64,000 bases of DNA from SSC3 sp963769585 (lineage in GTDB: Bacteria > Actinomycetota > Actinomycetes > Propionibacteriales > Nocardioidaceae), in NCBI GenBank assembly GCA_963769585.1, contig CAVYMJ010000001.1:558001-622000 (forward strand). Reading direction: 5' to 3'. Below are positions 40,982-49,041 of the stretch, piece after piece. The notes under the pieces were generated by a model. That model did no database searches and was not told the origin of the DNA. It saw nothing but the letters and a program-made list of their open reading frames with translations. Position numbers and translations under genes: made by a program. How positions within the stretch are numbered: the first letter of the stretch is position 1; the number at the start of each line of letters is the position of its first letter.

Positions 40982-41206
40982 GCTGCTCCTCAGTTGGACG
41001 TGGCCGTTGCAGGCGACCGTAGAGGCGGCAACCCTAGAAAGCAAGCAGTCATGATTGTTTTTACCTGCTCGGGGATTTCGGCCGCTGACCCATGCGCTGG
41101 TACTCTTTGGTGTTCGCCTCGTCACCCGACGAGGCGCGCTCTACGCAACAGCCCTCCTGTCACGGAGAGACCGTGGCCGCCTAGTCCGAAGGAGGTGGAG
41201 ACTGTC
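40982..41206. promoter_or_regulatory. Divergent fadD / rpsF promoter region
   Basis: 225 nt between divergent genes. On the fadD side there is an AT-rich stretch with GCAAGCAGTCATGATTG, an imperfect palindrome (candidate TetR site, weak). On the rpsF side TACTCT at about 41100 could be a -10 element, and a strong AAGGAGG stands at 41189-41195. No coding capacity recognised. Confidence 0.4.
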
Positions 41207-41497
41207 TTGCGTGCCTATGAAGTAATGGTCATCCTCGACCCCAGCCTCGAAGAGCGCACTGTCGCACCGTCTCTTGACACCTACCTCAATGTCGTCCGAC
41301 AGGACGGCGGGAGTGTCGAGAACGTCGACGTGTGGGGCAAGCGTCGTCTTGCCTACGAGATCAACAAGAACCCCGAGGGCATCTACGCCGTCGTCAAGCT
41401 GATGGCCGAGCCGGCCACGGTGAAGGAGCTCGACCGTCAGCTCACGCTGAACGAGTCGGTGCTGCGCACCAAGGTCATCCGCCCCGACATTCGCTGA
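41207..41497 (+). CDS. rpsF: 30S ribosomal protein S6
   Basis: 96 aa. The protein begins LRAYEVMVILDPSLEER with a TTG start at 41207: this is where the family begins (MRxYEVMVILDP), and AAGGAGGTGGAG lies 7-18 nt upstream. VDVWGKRRLAYEINKNPEGIYAVVKL and the C-terminal TLNESVLRTKVIRPDIR are diagnostic. First gene of the rpsF-ssb-rpsR-rplI operon. The longer open frame upstream is antisense to fadD and not real. Confidence 0.96.
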   Translation: MRAYEVMVILDPSLEERTVAPSLDTYLNVVRQDGGSVENVDVWGKRRLAYEINKNPEGIYAVVKLMAEPATVKELDRQLTLNESVLRTKVIRPDIR

Positions 41498-41597
41498 GCC
41501 TTTCGGGACACCCTTTCCCCGGGAGCGCCGACGTGTCGGTGGCCCGGGATACGTTCAGAACCAAGCGAAGAGAAACCTCGAGACCTGGAGCCTAGAC

Positions 41598-42179
41598 ATG
41601 GCAGGCGAAACCCCGATCACCGTTGTCGGCAACCTGACCTCCGACCCGGAGCTGCGCTTTACTCCGTCGGGTGCGGCGGTCGCGAACTTCACGGTGGCCT
41701 CGACGCCGCGCAACTTCGACAAGCAGTCGAACGAGTGGCGCGACGGTGAGGCTATGTTCCTCAACTGCTCGGTATGGCGGCAGGCGGCGGAGAACGCCGC
41801 TGAGTCGCTGACCAAGGGCATGCGGGTCATCGTCTCGGGGCGGCTGAAGGCCAGAAGCTACGAAACCCGTGAGGGTGAGAAGCGCACGGTCTTCGAGATC
41901 GAGGTCGAAGAGGTCGGTCCCAGCCTGAAGTACGCGTCCGCGAAGGTCACCAAGACCCAGCGCGGTGGCGGCGGCGGGTTCGGCGGCGACGACCCGTGGG
42001 CCTCGGGCGGCAACCAGGGTGGCCAGCCTGCTGGCAACCAGGGCGGTCAGCCCGCTGGCAACCAGGGCGGCGGAAGCTGGGGAGGCCAGCAGCAACAGCC
42101 GGCCGCCGCGGCCAACGACCCCTGGGCTTCGAGCGGCTCCGCTGGATCGTCCGGCTCCTCGGACGAGCCTCCGTTCTGA
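41598..42179 (+). CDS. ssb: Single-stranded DNA-binding protein
   Basis: 193 aa. OB-fold domain 1-~115 (TPITVVGNLTSDPELRFTPSGAAVANFTVASTPRNFD...WRQAAENAAESLTKGMRVIVSGRLKARSYE). A Gly/Gln-rich linker includes 8-residue GNQGGQPA repeats (24-bp DNA repeats at 42009-42071), ending in the acidic protein-interaction tip DEPPF. Binds ssDNA as a tetramer in replication and repair. Third-party genes absent: rpsF lies 100 nt before, rpsR 60 nt after. Confidence 0.97.
   Translation: MAGETPITVVGNLTSDPELRFTPSGAAVANFTVASTPRNFDKQSNEWRDGEAMFLNCSVWRQAAENAAESLTKGMRVIVSGRLKARSYETREGEKRTVFEIEVEEVGPSLKYASAKVTKTQRGGGGGFGGDDPWASGGNQGGQPAGNQGGQPAGNQGGGSWGGQQQQPAAAANDPWASSGSAGSSGSSDEPPF
42009..42071 (+). repeat. 24-bp repeats in the ssb linker
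   Basis: Two full copies and one partial of a 24-bp unit (copies at 42009, 42033, 42057) encoding GNQGGQPA in the disordered SSB linker. Confidence 0.85.
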
Positions 42180-42239
42180 TCTGCAACTACCAGTCAGTCA
42201 TTCCGGCTCCGGCCGGGCTCACGCTAAAGGAGCACCACA

Positions 42240-42476
42240 ATGGCGAAGCCAGTCCTGCGCAAGCCTAAGAAGAAGGTTTGCCAGTTCTGCAAGGAGAAGG
42301 TCGCGTACGTCGACTACAAGGACACGACCCTCCTTCGCAAGTTCATCTCCGACCGCGGCAAGATTCGCGCGCGTCGGGTTACCGGCAACTGCGTGCAGCA
42401 CCAGCGCGACGTCGCCACGGCCGTGAAGAACGCCCGTGAGGTCGCCCTGTTGCCGTACACGTCAACGGCACGCTGA
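42240..42476 (+). CDS. rpsR: 30S ribosomal protein S18
   Basis: 78 aa. It has the zinc-binding (C+) form: CQFC near the N-terminus (C15/C18) with a later Cys/His in TGNCVQHQRD. DYKDTTLLRKFISDRGKIRARRVTG is diagnostic. AAGGAG sits 7 nt upstream of ATG. Part of the rpsF-ssb-rpsR-rplI operon; rplI starts 14 nt later. A C+ S18 implies that a zinc-independent paralogue, if any, lies elsewhere. Confidence 0.97.
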   Translation: MAKPVLRKPKKKVCQFCKEKVAYVDYKDTTLLRKFISDRGKIRARRVTGNCVQHQRDVATAVKNAREVALLPYTSTAR

Positions 42477-42490
42477 GAGGGGACGACCTG

Positions 42491-42934
42491 ATGAAGCTCA
42501 TCCTGACCCAGGAAGTCTCCGGCCTCGGCGCCCCCGGCGACGTGGTCGAGGTCAAGGACGGTTACGGCCGTAACTTCCTCATCCCGCGCGGATTCGCGAT
42601 CCGCTGGACCAAGGGCGGCGAGAAAACCGTCGACTCGATCAAGCTGGCCCGCTCCTCGCGCGAGGTCCGCGACCTCGACATGGCCAACGAGATCAAGGCC
42701 AAGCTCGAGGGATCGCCGATCAACGTTCCGGTCCGCGCCGGCGAGGGCGGTCGTCTCTTCGGTGCCGTCACCGTCAGCGACATCGCGGAAGCGGTGAAGG
42801 CGGCCGGCGCCGAGGTCGACAAGCGCAAGATCCTCGTGGGCAACCCGATCAAGTCGCTCGGTTCGCACCAGGTGACGGTCAAGGTCCACGACGAGGTCGA
42901 CGCGCTAGTCAACCTGAACGTCGTACCTGCCTGA
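42491..42934 (+). CDS. rplI: 50S ribosomal protein L9
   Basis: 147 aa. N-terminal domain MKLILTQEVSGLGAPGDVVEVKDGYGRNFLIPRGFAI, central helix, C-terminal domain with GEGGRLFGAVTVSDIAEAV and LGSHQVTVKVHDEV. Last gene of the operon, followed by a hairpin at 42949-42982. Confidence 0.97.
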   Translation: MKLILTQEVSGLGAPGDVVEVKDGYGRNFLIPRGFAIRWTKGGEKTVDSIKLARSSREVRDLDMANEIKAKLEGSPINVPVRAGEGGRLFGAVTVSDIAEAVKAAGAEVDKRKILVGNPIKSLGSHQVTVKVHDEVDALVNLNVVPA

Positions 42935-42948
42935 ACAATTCGTTCCAC

Positions 42949-42982
42949 AGAAGGGCCACTCCTCAACGGGGGCGGCCCTTCT
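42949..42982 (+). terminator. rplI terminator hairpin
   Basis: AGAAGGGCC (42949-42957) / GGCCCTTCT (42974-42982), 9-bp perfect stem, 15 nt after the rplI stop. Confidence 0.85.
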
Positions 42983-42983
42983 C

Positions 42984-43098
42984 GTTGAGCCGGGCATGTC
43001 GGGTGGTTGAGCCGGGCATGTCGGGTGGTTGAGCCGGGCATGTCGGTGCGACTGGTGCCAACACGCCCGGCTCGACGGACCAACACGCCCGGCTCAAC
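42984..43098. repeat. Second array of 22-bp repeats with inverted copies
   Basis: Three direct copies of a variant unit GTTGAGCCGGGCATGTCGGG+TG (42984, 43006, 43028), followed by two inverted copies of the first-array unit, CCAACACGCCCGGCTCGAC (43058-43076) and CCAACACGCCCGGCTCAAC (43080-43098), again on a 22-nt period. GTTGAGCCGGGC and GCCCGGCTCAAC can form a 12-bp stem. The last copy contains the stop codon of the minus-strand methyltransferase gene. Both arrays lie at convergent gene ends. Confidence 0.9.
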
Positions 43099-43945
43099 CG
43101 GAGGTCGGTCCGGCGCGGGCTTGGATGACGCGTACGGCGTGAGCGCCGCGGGTGTCCATGCCGACCAGCTGCCGGACGTACGCCGACGGACGATGGGCGA
43201 CCGCGTCGGAGAAGCCTGCGGCCAGCAGGGCTGTTGTCGCATCCGGTTCATCGTGGAACGAGAAGTCCACCGGACCGCGAACTCCCCAGCCGAGCACGCG
43301 TCGACCGGCGGTGAGCGCTGGGTGGTCGTTCTCCTCGAGCAGGTGGAGGTCGGACAGGTACACGCCGTGCGCGAAGTCACCGAGTACACCGGCGAAGCGG
43401 CGCCACATGCCCACGACCGCGGGGCGGCCGAGGTACATGAGCAGCCCCTCGGTGATGATCGCGAGCCCACCCTGCGGGTCGAGCTCGGACACCAGGTCGG
43501 TCAGTGCCAGCGGACCGGAGTCGGCAAGGGCGTCGAGACCGACCACCCGGTGCGAGTACCCGACCCGGTCGAGCACCTGGCGCTTGCGGGCTGCCATCGC
43601 CGGCAGGTCTGCCTCGATGTAGGTGAGGTCAGGGAAGTCTCGGCTGAACCGCCAGCCTCGCGGGGACAGCCCGGCAGCAACTTCGATCACCTGGTGCACG
43701 CGTCCGGCTGCGATCTCCTCGGCGAGCAGGTGGTCGATGAGCCGGTGCCTGGCCAGCAGGGTGTCTTCGAGCAGGCCGACACCGAGCAGCTTCCCGACCC
43801 GTACGGCGGGCTGCGCGGCGACGTACATCAGCCGCCCTTCCACGGTGTCGAACCCGGGCGCCGACAGGCCGTTGCGCGCCCAGACGTGTCCGGTGTAGTG
43901 AGCAGTGGGGCTGATCGAGTCCGCGGTCGGACGCAGCAGGCTCAT
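43094..43945 (-). CDS. Leucine carboxyl methyltransferase-like SAM-dependent methyltransferase
   Basis: 283 aa class I methyltransferase of the LCMT/PPM1 family (common in actinobacteria as S-adenosyl-methionine-dependent methyltransferases of uncertain substrate). Seen: SAM-binding QVIEVAAGLSPRGWRFSR (ExAxGLS/RG), YIEADLPAMAARKRQVL and IITEGLLMYLGRPAV (the ExxLxYL motif). Its stop codon lies in the repeat array at 42984-43098. Convergent with rplI. Confidence 0.88.
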   Translation of the reverse strand: MSLLRPTADSISPTAHYTGHVWARNGLSAPGFDTVEGRLMYVAAQPAVRVGKLLGVGLLEDTLLARHRLIDHLLAEEIAAGRVHQVIEVAAGLSPRGWRFSRDFPDLTYIEADLPAMAARKRQVLDRVGYSHRVVGLDALADSGPLALTDLVSELDPQGGLAIITEGLLMYLGRPAVVGMWRRFAGVLGDFAHGVYLSDLHLLEENDHPALTAGRRVLGWGVRGPVDFSFHDEPDATTALLAAGFSDAVAHRPSAYVRQLVGMDTRGAHAVRVIQARAGPTSG

Positions 43946-43976
43946 GCCCGGGACTCTAGGCGAGGGAATCCGTGGG

Positions 43977-45113
43977 TCAGCGCGTGCTGAGCCCGACGGC
44001 CTCGACGATCACTCGGCGATTGCTCGCCGCCACGATCTTCAGCGGCCCGCGGAACTTCCGGGACGACTTCTTGATCAGCACTACCTTGCGGTGCTGCACG
44101 GTGCTGCTCTGCAACCGGATGGTCTTGACCAGTCGCTTGCCGACGTACACCTTGAGCGAGCCGAGCCGGGGGCCCTTGGTCACGACGACCGCGACACGCC
44201 TGACGCCGGTGAACTTCCGGGTGATCGAGGCGCCCTTCTTGGTGGCGTAGACGTAGGCCTGGAGCATGTAGCCGTTGCCGCCGGCCCGCTTGAAGCCGCG
44301 CAGTCCATGCATACGTACGGCGCTCTGCGGCACGTTGAACATCTTGACCACTGGGGTCGGGTCCTGGAGCCCGTCCATGTCCACAGCGGCCACCGACATC
44401 GTGTGGTCGCCGGGGCCGGTGCCGAAGTAGGTCCACCGTGTGGGAGTGCAGCGCTTGGTGGTGACCCGGCCGTCGAAGCGGCATACGGCCTCAGACAGCG
44501 GCTCGTTGGACGCTGCCCGGATGTCGACTGAGAAGAAGTTCTGCGTGAGCCAGAAACGCGGCGCATTGCCTAGGACTGTCTGGGGGCCACCGATCACGGG
44601 GCCCGGGGGTGGCTTCACCACGTTCCAGATGTAGGAGACGGGCGTCGGGTCGGTGAGCGGCTGTCCCAGCCGCAGCGGCGGCGCGGGCACCCTGGTGGCG
44701 CGGACGGTGAACTCGTAGCTCCCGAGCAGCAGGCCCTCGAAGTGGAACTTGCCAACCGAGGGCTCGCCCTCCTCCGGGTAGACGGTGCAGTCGTCGCTCT
44801 TGTCGTCGAACTCGGTGAACGGCTGGACGAATGTTCCGTTGACCTTGAACTGGCATTCGTAGTGGATGCTCGTCTCGGCCGGGTCGACGGTGATGTCGAA
44901 GGACGCGATGCGGCTGGTGGTCTCGTAGTCGGGCCACGCGGCATCGACCGGGGTGCCCGTCGTGGTGACGATCTCGGTCACAGGAGCTGGGCAGGGCGGT
45001 TGCAGCAGGCCGCCGCAGGCCGCGGCCTGGGCGGCGGTACTCGACATCACCGGCAATGCGAACCCGAGCAGCGCAACGCCAGTGACGGCGATGATGGGAC
45101 GTCGAAACTTCAT
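43977..45113 (-). CDS. Secreted protein of unknown function with Ig-like repeats
   Basis: 378 aa from ATG 45113, preceded by GGGGAG. Signal peptide ~1-30 (RRPIIAVTGVALLGFALPVMSSTAAQAAA). Two beta-rich segments with paired cysteines (IHYECQFKVNGTFVQPFTEFDDKSDDCTVYP; EAVCRFDGRVTTKRCTP) look like extracellular Ig/Fn-type modules that predict consequences of 'TVRATRV' type strands. The C-terminal ~100 residues (KVYVGKRLVKTIRLQSS...HRKVVLIKKSSRKF) are basic. No catalytic motif recognised. Probably exported and surface-associated. Confidence 0.78.
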   Translation of the reverse strand: MKFRRPIIAVTGVALLGFALPVMSSTAAQAAACGGLLQPPCPAPVTEIVTTTGTPVDAAWPDYETTSRIASFDITVDPAETSIHYECQFKVNGTFVQPFTEFDDKSDDCTVYPEEGEPSVGKFHFEGLLLGSYEFTVRATRVPAPPLRLGQPLTDPTPVSYIWNVVKPPPGPVIGGPQTVLGNAPRFWLTQNFFSVDIRAASNEPLSEAVCRFDGRVTTKRCTPTRWTYFGTGPGDHTMSVAAVDMDGLQDPTPVVKMFNVPQSAVRMHGLRGFKRAGGNGYMLQAYVYATKKGASITRKFTGVRRVAVVVTKGPRLGSLKVYVGKRLVKTIRLQSSTVQHRKVVLIKKSSRKFRGPLKIVAASNRRVIVEAVGLSTR

Positions 45114-45171
45114 GTGCTGGATGCTCCCCGCTGAGTTCGGCTCTTGGGCGTGAGACGAGGTAAGTCCTTGA

Positions 45172-45744
45172 TTATGACAAGGATTCGGGATCTGTGTTGC
45201 CAGGTCTGTGAGTCTCGTCGGAGGGTCGGCCCCCGACGGGTCGGGGTCTGGCACCCATCTGGGGCAGGGAGGACACCGAGAAGAGCAGCCAGATCAGTGC
45301 GAGCTGGGCGACCACCCAGCCTGCCAGCACGCCGTCGGCGATCGCCGGATCGTCCGCCCCGATGGCAACGGCCGGGCCGACACCCACCGCCACCAGGAGC
45401 AGGGTCAGCCAGCGGAACCACACGCCGCGTTTGCCCAGTACGGCGGCCACCGTCGAGCAGAGCACCACCTCGAAACTGAGCTGAGGCAGGTCGAGGAGCC
45501 AGGTGGCACCCGGGTCCAGCGAGTCGGTGACCTGGGGAGGGTAGGTCAGCACCGACACCAGGAAGGCGATGCTCCCCAGCACGAGCAGCGAGGTGGCGCT
45601 CGCCAGGTGCCCGCGGGCATCCCACACCCCGGAGAGGATGAGCAGCCACCCGATCGGGTTGGGCAGACCGTCCCAGCCGGAGCCGAAGTTGGCCGCGAGG
45701 ACCACGATGACCAGGCCCATCCCGATCTTCTGCAGCGGAGTCAC
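45172..45744 (-). CDS. Membrane protein of unknown function
   Basis: 190 aa with about five hydrophobic segments (IGMGLVIVVLAANF, IGWLLILSGVW, LLVLGSIAFLVSVLTY, LLLVAVGVGPAVAIG, WVVAQLALIWLLFSV) and a hydrophilic C-terminal tail (~35 residues, Pro/Arg-rich). No family recognised. It lies 9 nt after the MATE gene on the same strand, so the two are probably co-transcribed. Confidence 0.75.
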   Translation of the reverse strand: MTPLQKIGMGLVIVVLAANFGSGWDGLPNPIGWLLILSGVWDARGHLASATSLLVLGSIAFLVSVLTYPPQVTDSLDPGATWLLDLPQLSFEVVLCSTVAAVLGKRGVWFRWLTLLLVAVGVGPAVAIGADDPAIADGVLAGWVVAQLALIWLLFSVSSLPQMGARPRPVGGRPSDETHRPGNTDPESLS

Positions 45745-45753
45745 GCGGCGAGA

Positions 45754-47061
45754 CTACGCGCCGGTCACCATCCAGGTCGTCCCCCTCGCTCGTCGTACGA
45801 GCACCAGGAGCCGCCCGCCCATCAGTCCGACCCCGAAGGCGACCCACAGCCACACCAGGGTCGAGGTGGCCAGTGCCATAGGGACGAAGACCACCAGGAC
45901 ACCCAAGCCTGCAACGGCCAGGAACCGACCGTCACCGGCACCGATCAGGACCCCGTCGAGGACGAAGACCACCCCGGCTACCGGCTGGAACAGGGCAGCG
46001 ACCAGAAGAACCGGCACCAGCCCTTCCCGGACCGCGGAGTCGTTGGTGAACAGGGCTCCCAGTACAGGGGCGAGCCCGGCCAGGCCGACGCCGGTTACCA
46101 CGCCGCTGAGCAGGCCCCATCGGATCATCCGGTCGGTGACCGTGCGGGTCGTGTCCGTGTCACCCGCGCCGAGGTAACGGCCGGTAATCGCCTGGGCGGC
46201 AATGGCGATCGCATCCAGGGCGAAGGCCAGGAAGCTCCACAGGGTGATTGCCAGCTGGTGGGTGGCGAGGTCGGTCGGACCCAGCCGGGCCGCGGCGTAC
46301 GTCGTGACGAGGAACCCTGCCCGCAGGGTGAGGGTACGTACGACAAGCGCCGAGCCGGCGTGAGCCGCCCGGCCGACGCCTGCTGGGTGGGGCCTCAGTG
46401 AGATCCGGTGCCGCTTCGCCGCCCGAACCACGATCGTGAGCAGGGCGAGTGCTGAGAGCCCCTGGGCTAGGACGGTGCCGATGGCCGAGCCCTTGATGCC
46501 GAGTCCCAGCCCGTAGACAAGCAGGACATTGAGCCCGATGTTGACCAGGTTGCCCGCCACCGCGACGTACAGCGGCGTCCGCGTGTCCTGGAGCCCGCGC
46601 AGGATGCCCGTCGCGGCAAGGAGGACCAGCAGCGGGGTGACACCCAGCCAGGCCCAGGACAGGTACGTCGTGGCATAGCTCTCGACCTCGCCACCGGGGC
46701 GGAACAACCGCACCAGGGGGTCGGTGAGTAGCAGCCCCGCCATCGTGAGGACCAGCCCGATCAGTACCGCCAGCCAGAGGCCGTCGATGCCCTGGCTGAT
46801 CGCCCCCCGCAGGTCGCCTGCACCGATCCGGCGAGCGACCGAGGCGGTGGTGCCGTAGGCCAGGAAGACGCATAGCCCGACCGCCGTCTGGATGACCGCC
46901 CCGGCGATGCCCAGGGCGGCCAACTGGGGCGTCCCGAGGTGTCCGACGATGGCGGCGTCGGACAGGAGGAAGAGCGGCTCGGCGACCAGGGCGAAGAACG
47001 CCGGGACCGCTAGCCGCAGGATTTCCCGGTCGTGGCCGGCAGGTGCTGCGGGCCTGCGCAT
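45754..47061 (-). CDS. MATE family efflux transporter
   Basis: 435 aa, about 12 membrane helices in two homologous halves: ILRLAVPAFFALVAEPLFLLSDAAIVGHLGTPQLAALGIAGAV and the second-half GFLVTTYAAARLGPTDLATHQLAITLWSFLAFALDAIAIAAQ. Na+- or H+-coupled multidrug or toxin exporter. DinF-like in appearance. A MATE gene next to dnaB is also seen in streptomycetes. It diverges from dnaB across a 552-nt intergenic region. Confidence 0.93.
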   Translation of the reverse strand: MRRPAAPAGHDREILRLAVPAFFALVAEPLFLLSDAAIVGHLGTPQLAALGIAGAVIQTAVGLCVFLAYGTTASVARRIGAGDLRGAISQGIDGLWLAVLIGLVLTMAGLLLTDPLVRLFRPGGEVESYATTYLSWAWLGVTPLLVLLAATGILRGLQDTRTPLYVAVAGNLVNIGLNVLLVYGLGLGIKGSAIGTVLAQGLSALALLTIVVRAAKRHRISLRPHPAGVGRAAHAGSALVVRTLTLRAGFLVTTYAAARLGPTDLATHQLAITLWSFLAFALDAIAIAAQAITGRYLGAGDTDTTRTVTDRMIRWGLLSGVVTGVGLAGLAPVLGALFTNDSAVREGLVPVLLVAALFQPVAGVVFVLDGVLIGAGDGRFLAVAGLGVLVVFVPMALATSTLVWLWVAFGVGLMGGRLLVLVRRARGTTWMVTGA

Positions 47062-47301
47062 GCGCGGAGTCTAGGAGGCCGGGTCAGGAGCGAGCACCTT
47101 GTTTAGCCCGCATGCACCATGCTGTGGGTAACTAACCCGTGCCTGTGGGAATCAACCGTTCGGCCGATACCGGAATGCGGATAGATCTTGCATCTAACAG
47201 GTGACTGCCCAGTGCGCGAGATACTTCTCGAGTTTCTCAGGTCCACATCGTCGCCAGCACGTTTCCGCAGGTCAGAGCCGTGTTGTTGCTGAAGTGACTC
47301 G

Positions 47302-47390
47302 GATTTCCACAGCGACATGAACAGCCTGTGCACAGTCCTGGCGGCGTGTTCCACACTGTCCACCTGGTTATCCACATGCCCTGTGGATCC
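47302..47390. promoter_or_regulatory. DnaA-box cluster upstream of dnaB
   Basis: A perfect TTATCCACA at 47368-47376, with nearby partial matches: TTTCCACAG (47304), the self-complementary CTGTGCACAG (47326-47335), TTCCACACT and TGTCCACC (47350-47364) and the inverted TGTGGATCC (47382). A further TGTGGGTAA lies at about 47122. This may be a DnaA-binding site controlling dnaB, or a minor DnaA cluster. Confidence 0.5.
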
Positions 47391-47560
47391 TGGGCTACCT
47401 CTGCCGGGACAAAGCAGCGTACGTTCACTATCGCGCGCTCGACCCCCCATCCCCACCGCCAGCTCGCCGGCCCCTGACTTGGCTTCCTCAGGTCATGCCA
47501 CCCGGCACTTCGTGGCGCCCCGGATATGCGGGGATGGGGGCCGAGCGTGGTGTAGACTAT

Positions 47561-47574
47561 CGAACGTATGTTCG
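47561..47574. promoter_or_regulatory. LexA (SOS) box upstream of dnaB
   Basis: CGAACGTATGTTCG fits the actinobacterial LexA consensus CGAACRNRYGTTYG at every position and is a palindrome with arms TCGAAC/GTTCGA. It starts 3 nt after a possible -10 element TAGACT and lies 40 nt before the dnaB start codon. Confidence 0.8.
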
Positions 47575-47613
47575 AGCGACGACGAGCTGTCCAGGGAGGG
47601 GGAGCTGTCCTCA

Positions 47614-49005
47614 GTGAGTATCGCCGACTACCCCCAGGACACCGACTACGCACCCGCGTTCGGGAACTACGAGAACGCGGGTCGCGGGGGCGACCGGACC
47701 CCACCTCAGGACAACGACGCCGAGCAGTGCGTGCTGGGAGCCATGCTGCTCACCAAGGACGCCATCGCCGACTGCATCGAGACCGTCCGCGGCACCGACT
47801 TCTACCGCCCTGCGCACGAGACGATCTTCGACGCGATGATCGAGCTCTATGGTCGGGGTGAGCCGGTCGACCCGGTCACTACCGCTGCCGAGCTTGGCCG
47901 CCGCGGGGACCTGGTCCGGGTCGGTGGGGCGCCGTACCTCCACACGCTCTCGGCGTCGGTGCCGATCGCGGCCAATGCCGGGTACTACGCGGGCATCGTC
48001 CGGGAGAAGGCCATCCTGCGTCGGCTGGTCGACGCCGGCACCCGGATCGTCCAGATGGGCTACACCGGCGAGGGCGTGGTCGACGACGTCGTCGACCGAG
48101 CCCAGCAAGAGGTCTACGCCGTCACCGACAAGAGGACCTCGGAGGACTACGCCCCGCTGAGCGCCATCATGGAGGCCACCCTCGACGAGATCGAGGCCAT
48201 CTCCAGCCGTGACGGCGGGCTGACCGGGGTGCCCACCGGCTTCGCTGACCTTGACGAGCTCACCAACGGCCTGCACGGCGGGCAGATGGTCATCATTGCG
48301 GCGCGCCCCGCGGTCGGTAAGTCGACCCTGGCTCTCGACCTGTGCCGGTCGGCCTCGATCCACTCCAACATGACCAGTGTCATCTTCAGCCTGGAGATGA
48401 CCCGTAACGAGATCACCATGCGGTTGCTGAGCGCCGAGGCGAAGATCCCGCTCAACCACATGCGCAACGGCCACATGACCGACGACGACTGGGCCAAGCT
48501 CGCTCGCAAGATGGGGGAGGTCTCCAGTGCGCCGTTGTTCATCGACGACTCGCCGAACATGACGATGATGGAGATCCGAGCCAAGGCCCGTCGGCTCAAG
48601 CAGCGGCACGGGCTGCGGCTGATCGTCATCGACTACCTGCAGCTGATGACGTCGGGCAAGAAGGTCGAGTCGCGCCAGCTCGAGGTGTCGGAGTTCTCGC
48701 GTCAGATCAAACTCCTGGCCAAGGAGCTCGACGTCCCGGTCGTCGCACTCTCCCAGCTCAACCGTGGCCCCGAGCAGCGGTCCGACAAGCGCCCCATGCT
48801 CTCGGACCTCCGCGAGTCAGGCAGCATCGAGCAGGACGCGGACGTCGTTGTCCTCCTGCATCGCGAGGACGTCTACGAGAAGGAGTCCGCTCGCCCAGGT
48901 GAGGCCGACCTCATCGTGGCCAAGCACCGCAACGGGCCGACCCGCGACGTGGTGGTGGCCTTCCAGGGCCACTACTCGAGATTCGTCGACATGGCGCACG
49001 GCTGA
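47614..49005 (+). CDS. dnaB: Replicative DNA helicase DnaB
   Basis: 463 aa hexameric helicase. GTG 47614 with GGAGGGGGAG upstream. N-terminal primase-binding domain (PPQDNDAEQCVLGAMLLTKDAIADCIE...), then the RecA-like ATPase: GVPTGFADLDELTNGLHGGQMVIIAARPAVGKSTLALD (Walker A, ~230-240), VIFSLEMTRNEITMRLLSAEA, RLIVIDYLQLM (Walker B) and LSQLNRGPEQRSDKRPMLSDLRESGSIEQDAD. No intein interrupts the Walker A or other motifs. SOS box and DnaA boxes precede it. Confidence 0.97.
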   Translation: MSIADYPQDTDYAPAFGNYENAGRGGDRTPPQDNDAEQCVLGAMLLTKDAIADCIETVRGTDFYRPAHETIFDAMIELYGRGEPVDPVTTAAELGRRGDLVRVGGAPYLHTLSASVPIAANAGYYAGIVREKAILRRLVDAGTRIVQMGYTGEGVVDDVVDRAQQEVYAVTDKRTSEDYAPLSAIMEATLDEIEAISSRDGGLTGVPTGFADLDELTNGLHGGQMVIIAARPAVGKSTLALDLCRSASIHSNMTSVIFSLEMTRNEITMRLLSAEAKIPLNHMRNGHMTDDDWAKLARKMGEVSSAPLFIDDSPNMTMMEIRAKARRLKQRHGLRLIVIDYLQLMTSGKKVESRQLEVSEFSRQIKLLAKELDVPVVALSQLNRGPEQRSDKRPMLSDLRESGSIEQDADVVVLLHREDVYEKESARPGEADLIVAKHRNGPTRDVVVAFQGHYSRFVDMAHG

Positions 49006-49041
49006 CGTAGTGCGGACCACGCTCGGCGCGCTCCCGGCCGG

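Larger units (their letters stand above)
47062..47613. other. Long intergenic region between MATE gene and dnaB
   Basis: 552 nt with no convincing gene. It holds a cluster of DnaA-box-like sequences (47302-47390), a SOS box (47561-47574), a possible -10 TAGACT at 47553-47558 and GGGAGGGGGAG before the dnaB GTG. The AT content around 47101-47180 is above the local average. Confidence 0.7.

Noticed and set aside
41064..41206. Upstream extension of rpsF in the open frame
   Set aside because: S6 starts at the (M/L)RxYEVMVILDP block with a strong Shine-Dalgarno before TTG 41207.
47062..47613. Chromosomal origin at the DnaA boxes before dnaB
   Set aside because: Too few boxes, no dnaA/dnaN neighbours, and parAB placement puts oriC beyond the left end; a regulatory cluster is more likely.
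47614..49005. Intein or split dnaB
   Set aside because: Walker A, Walker B and the C-terminal motifs are continuous; length is normal.
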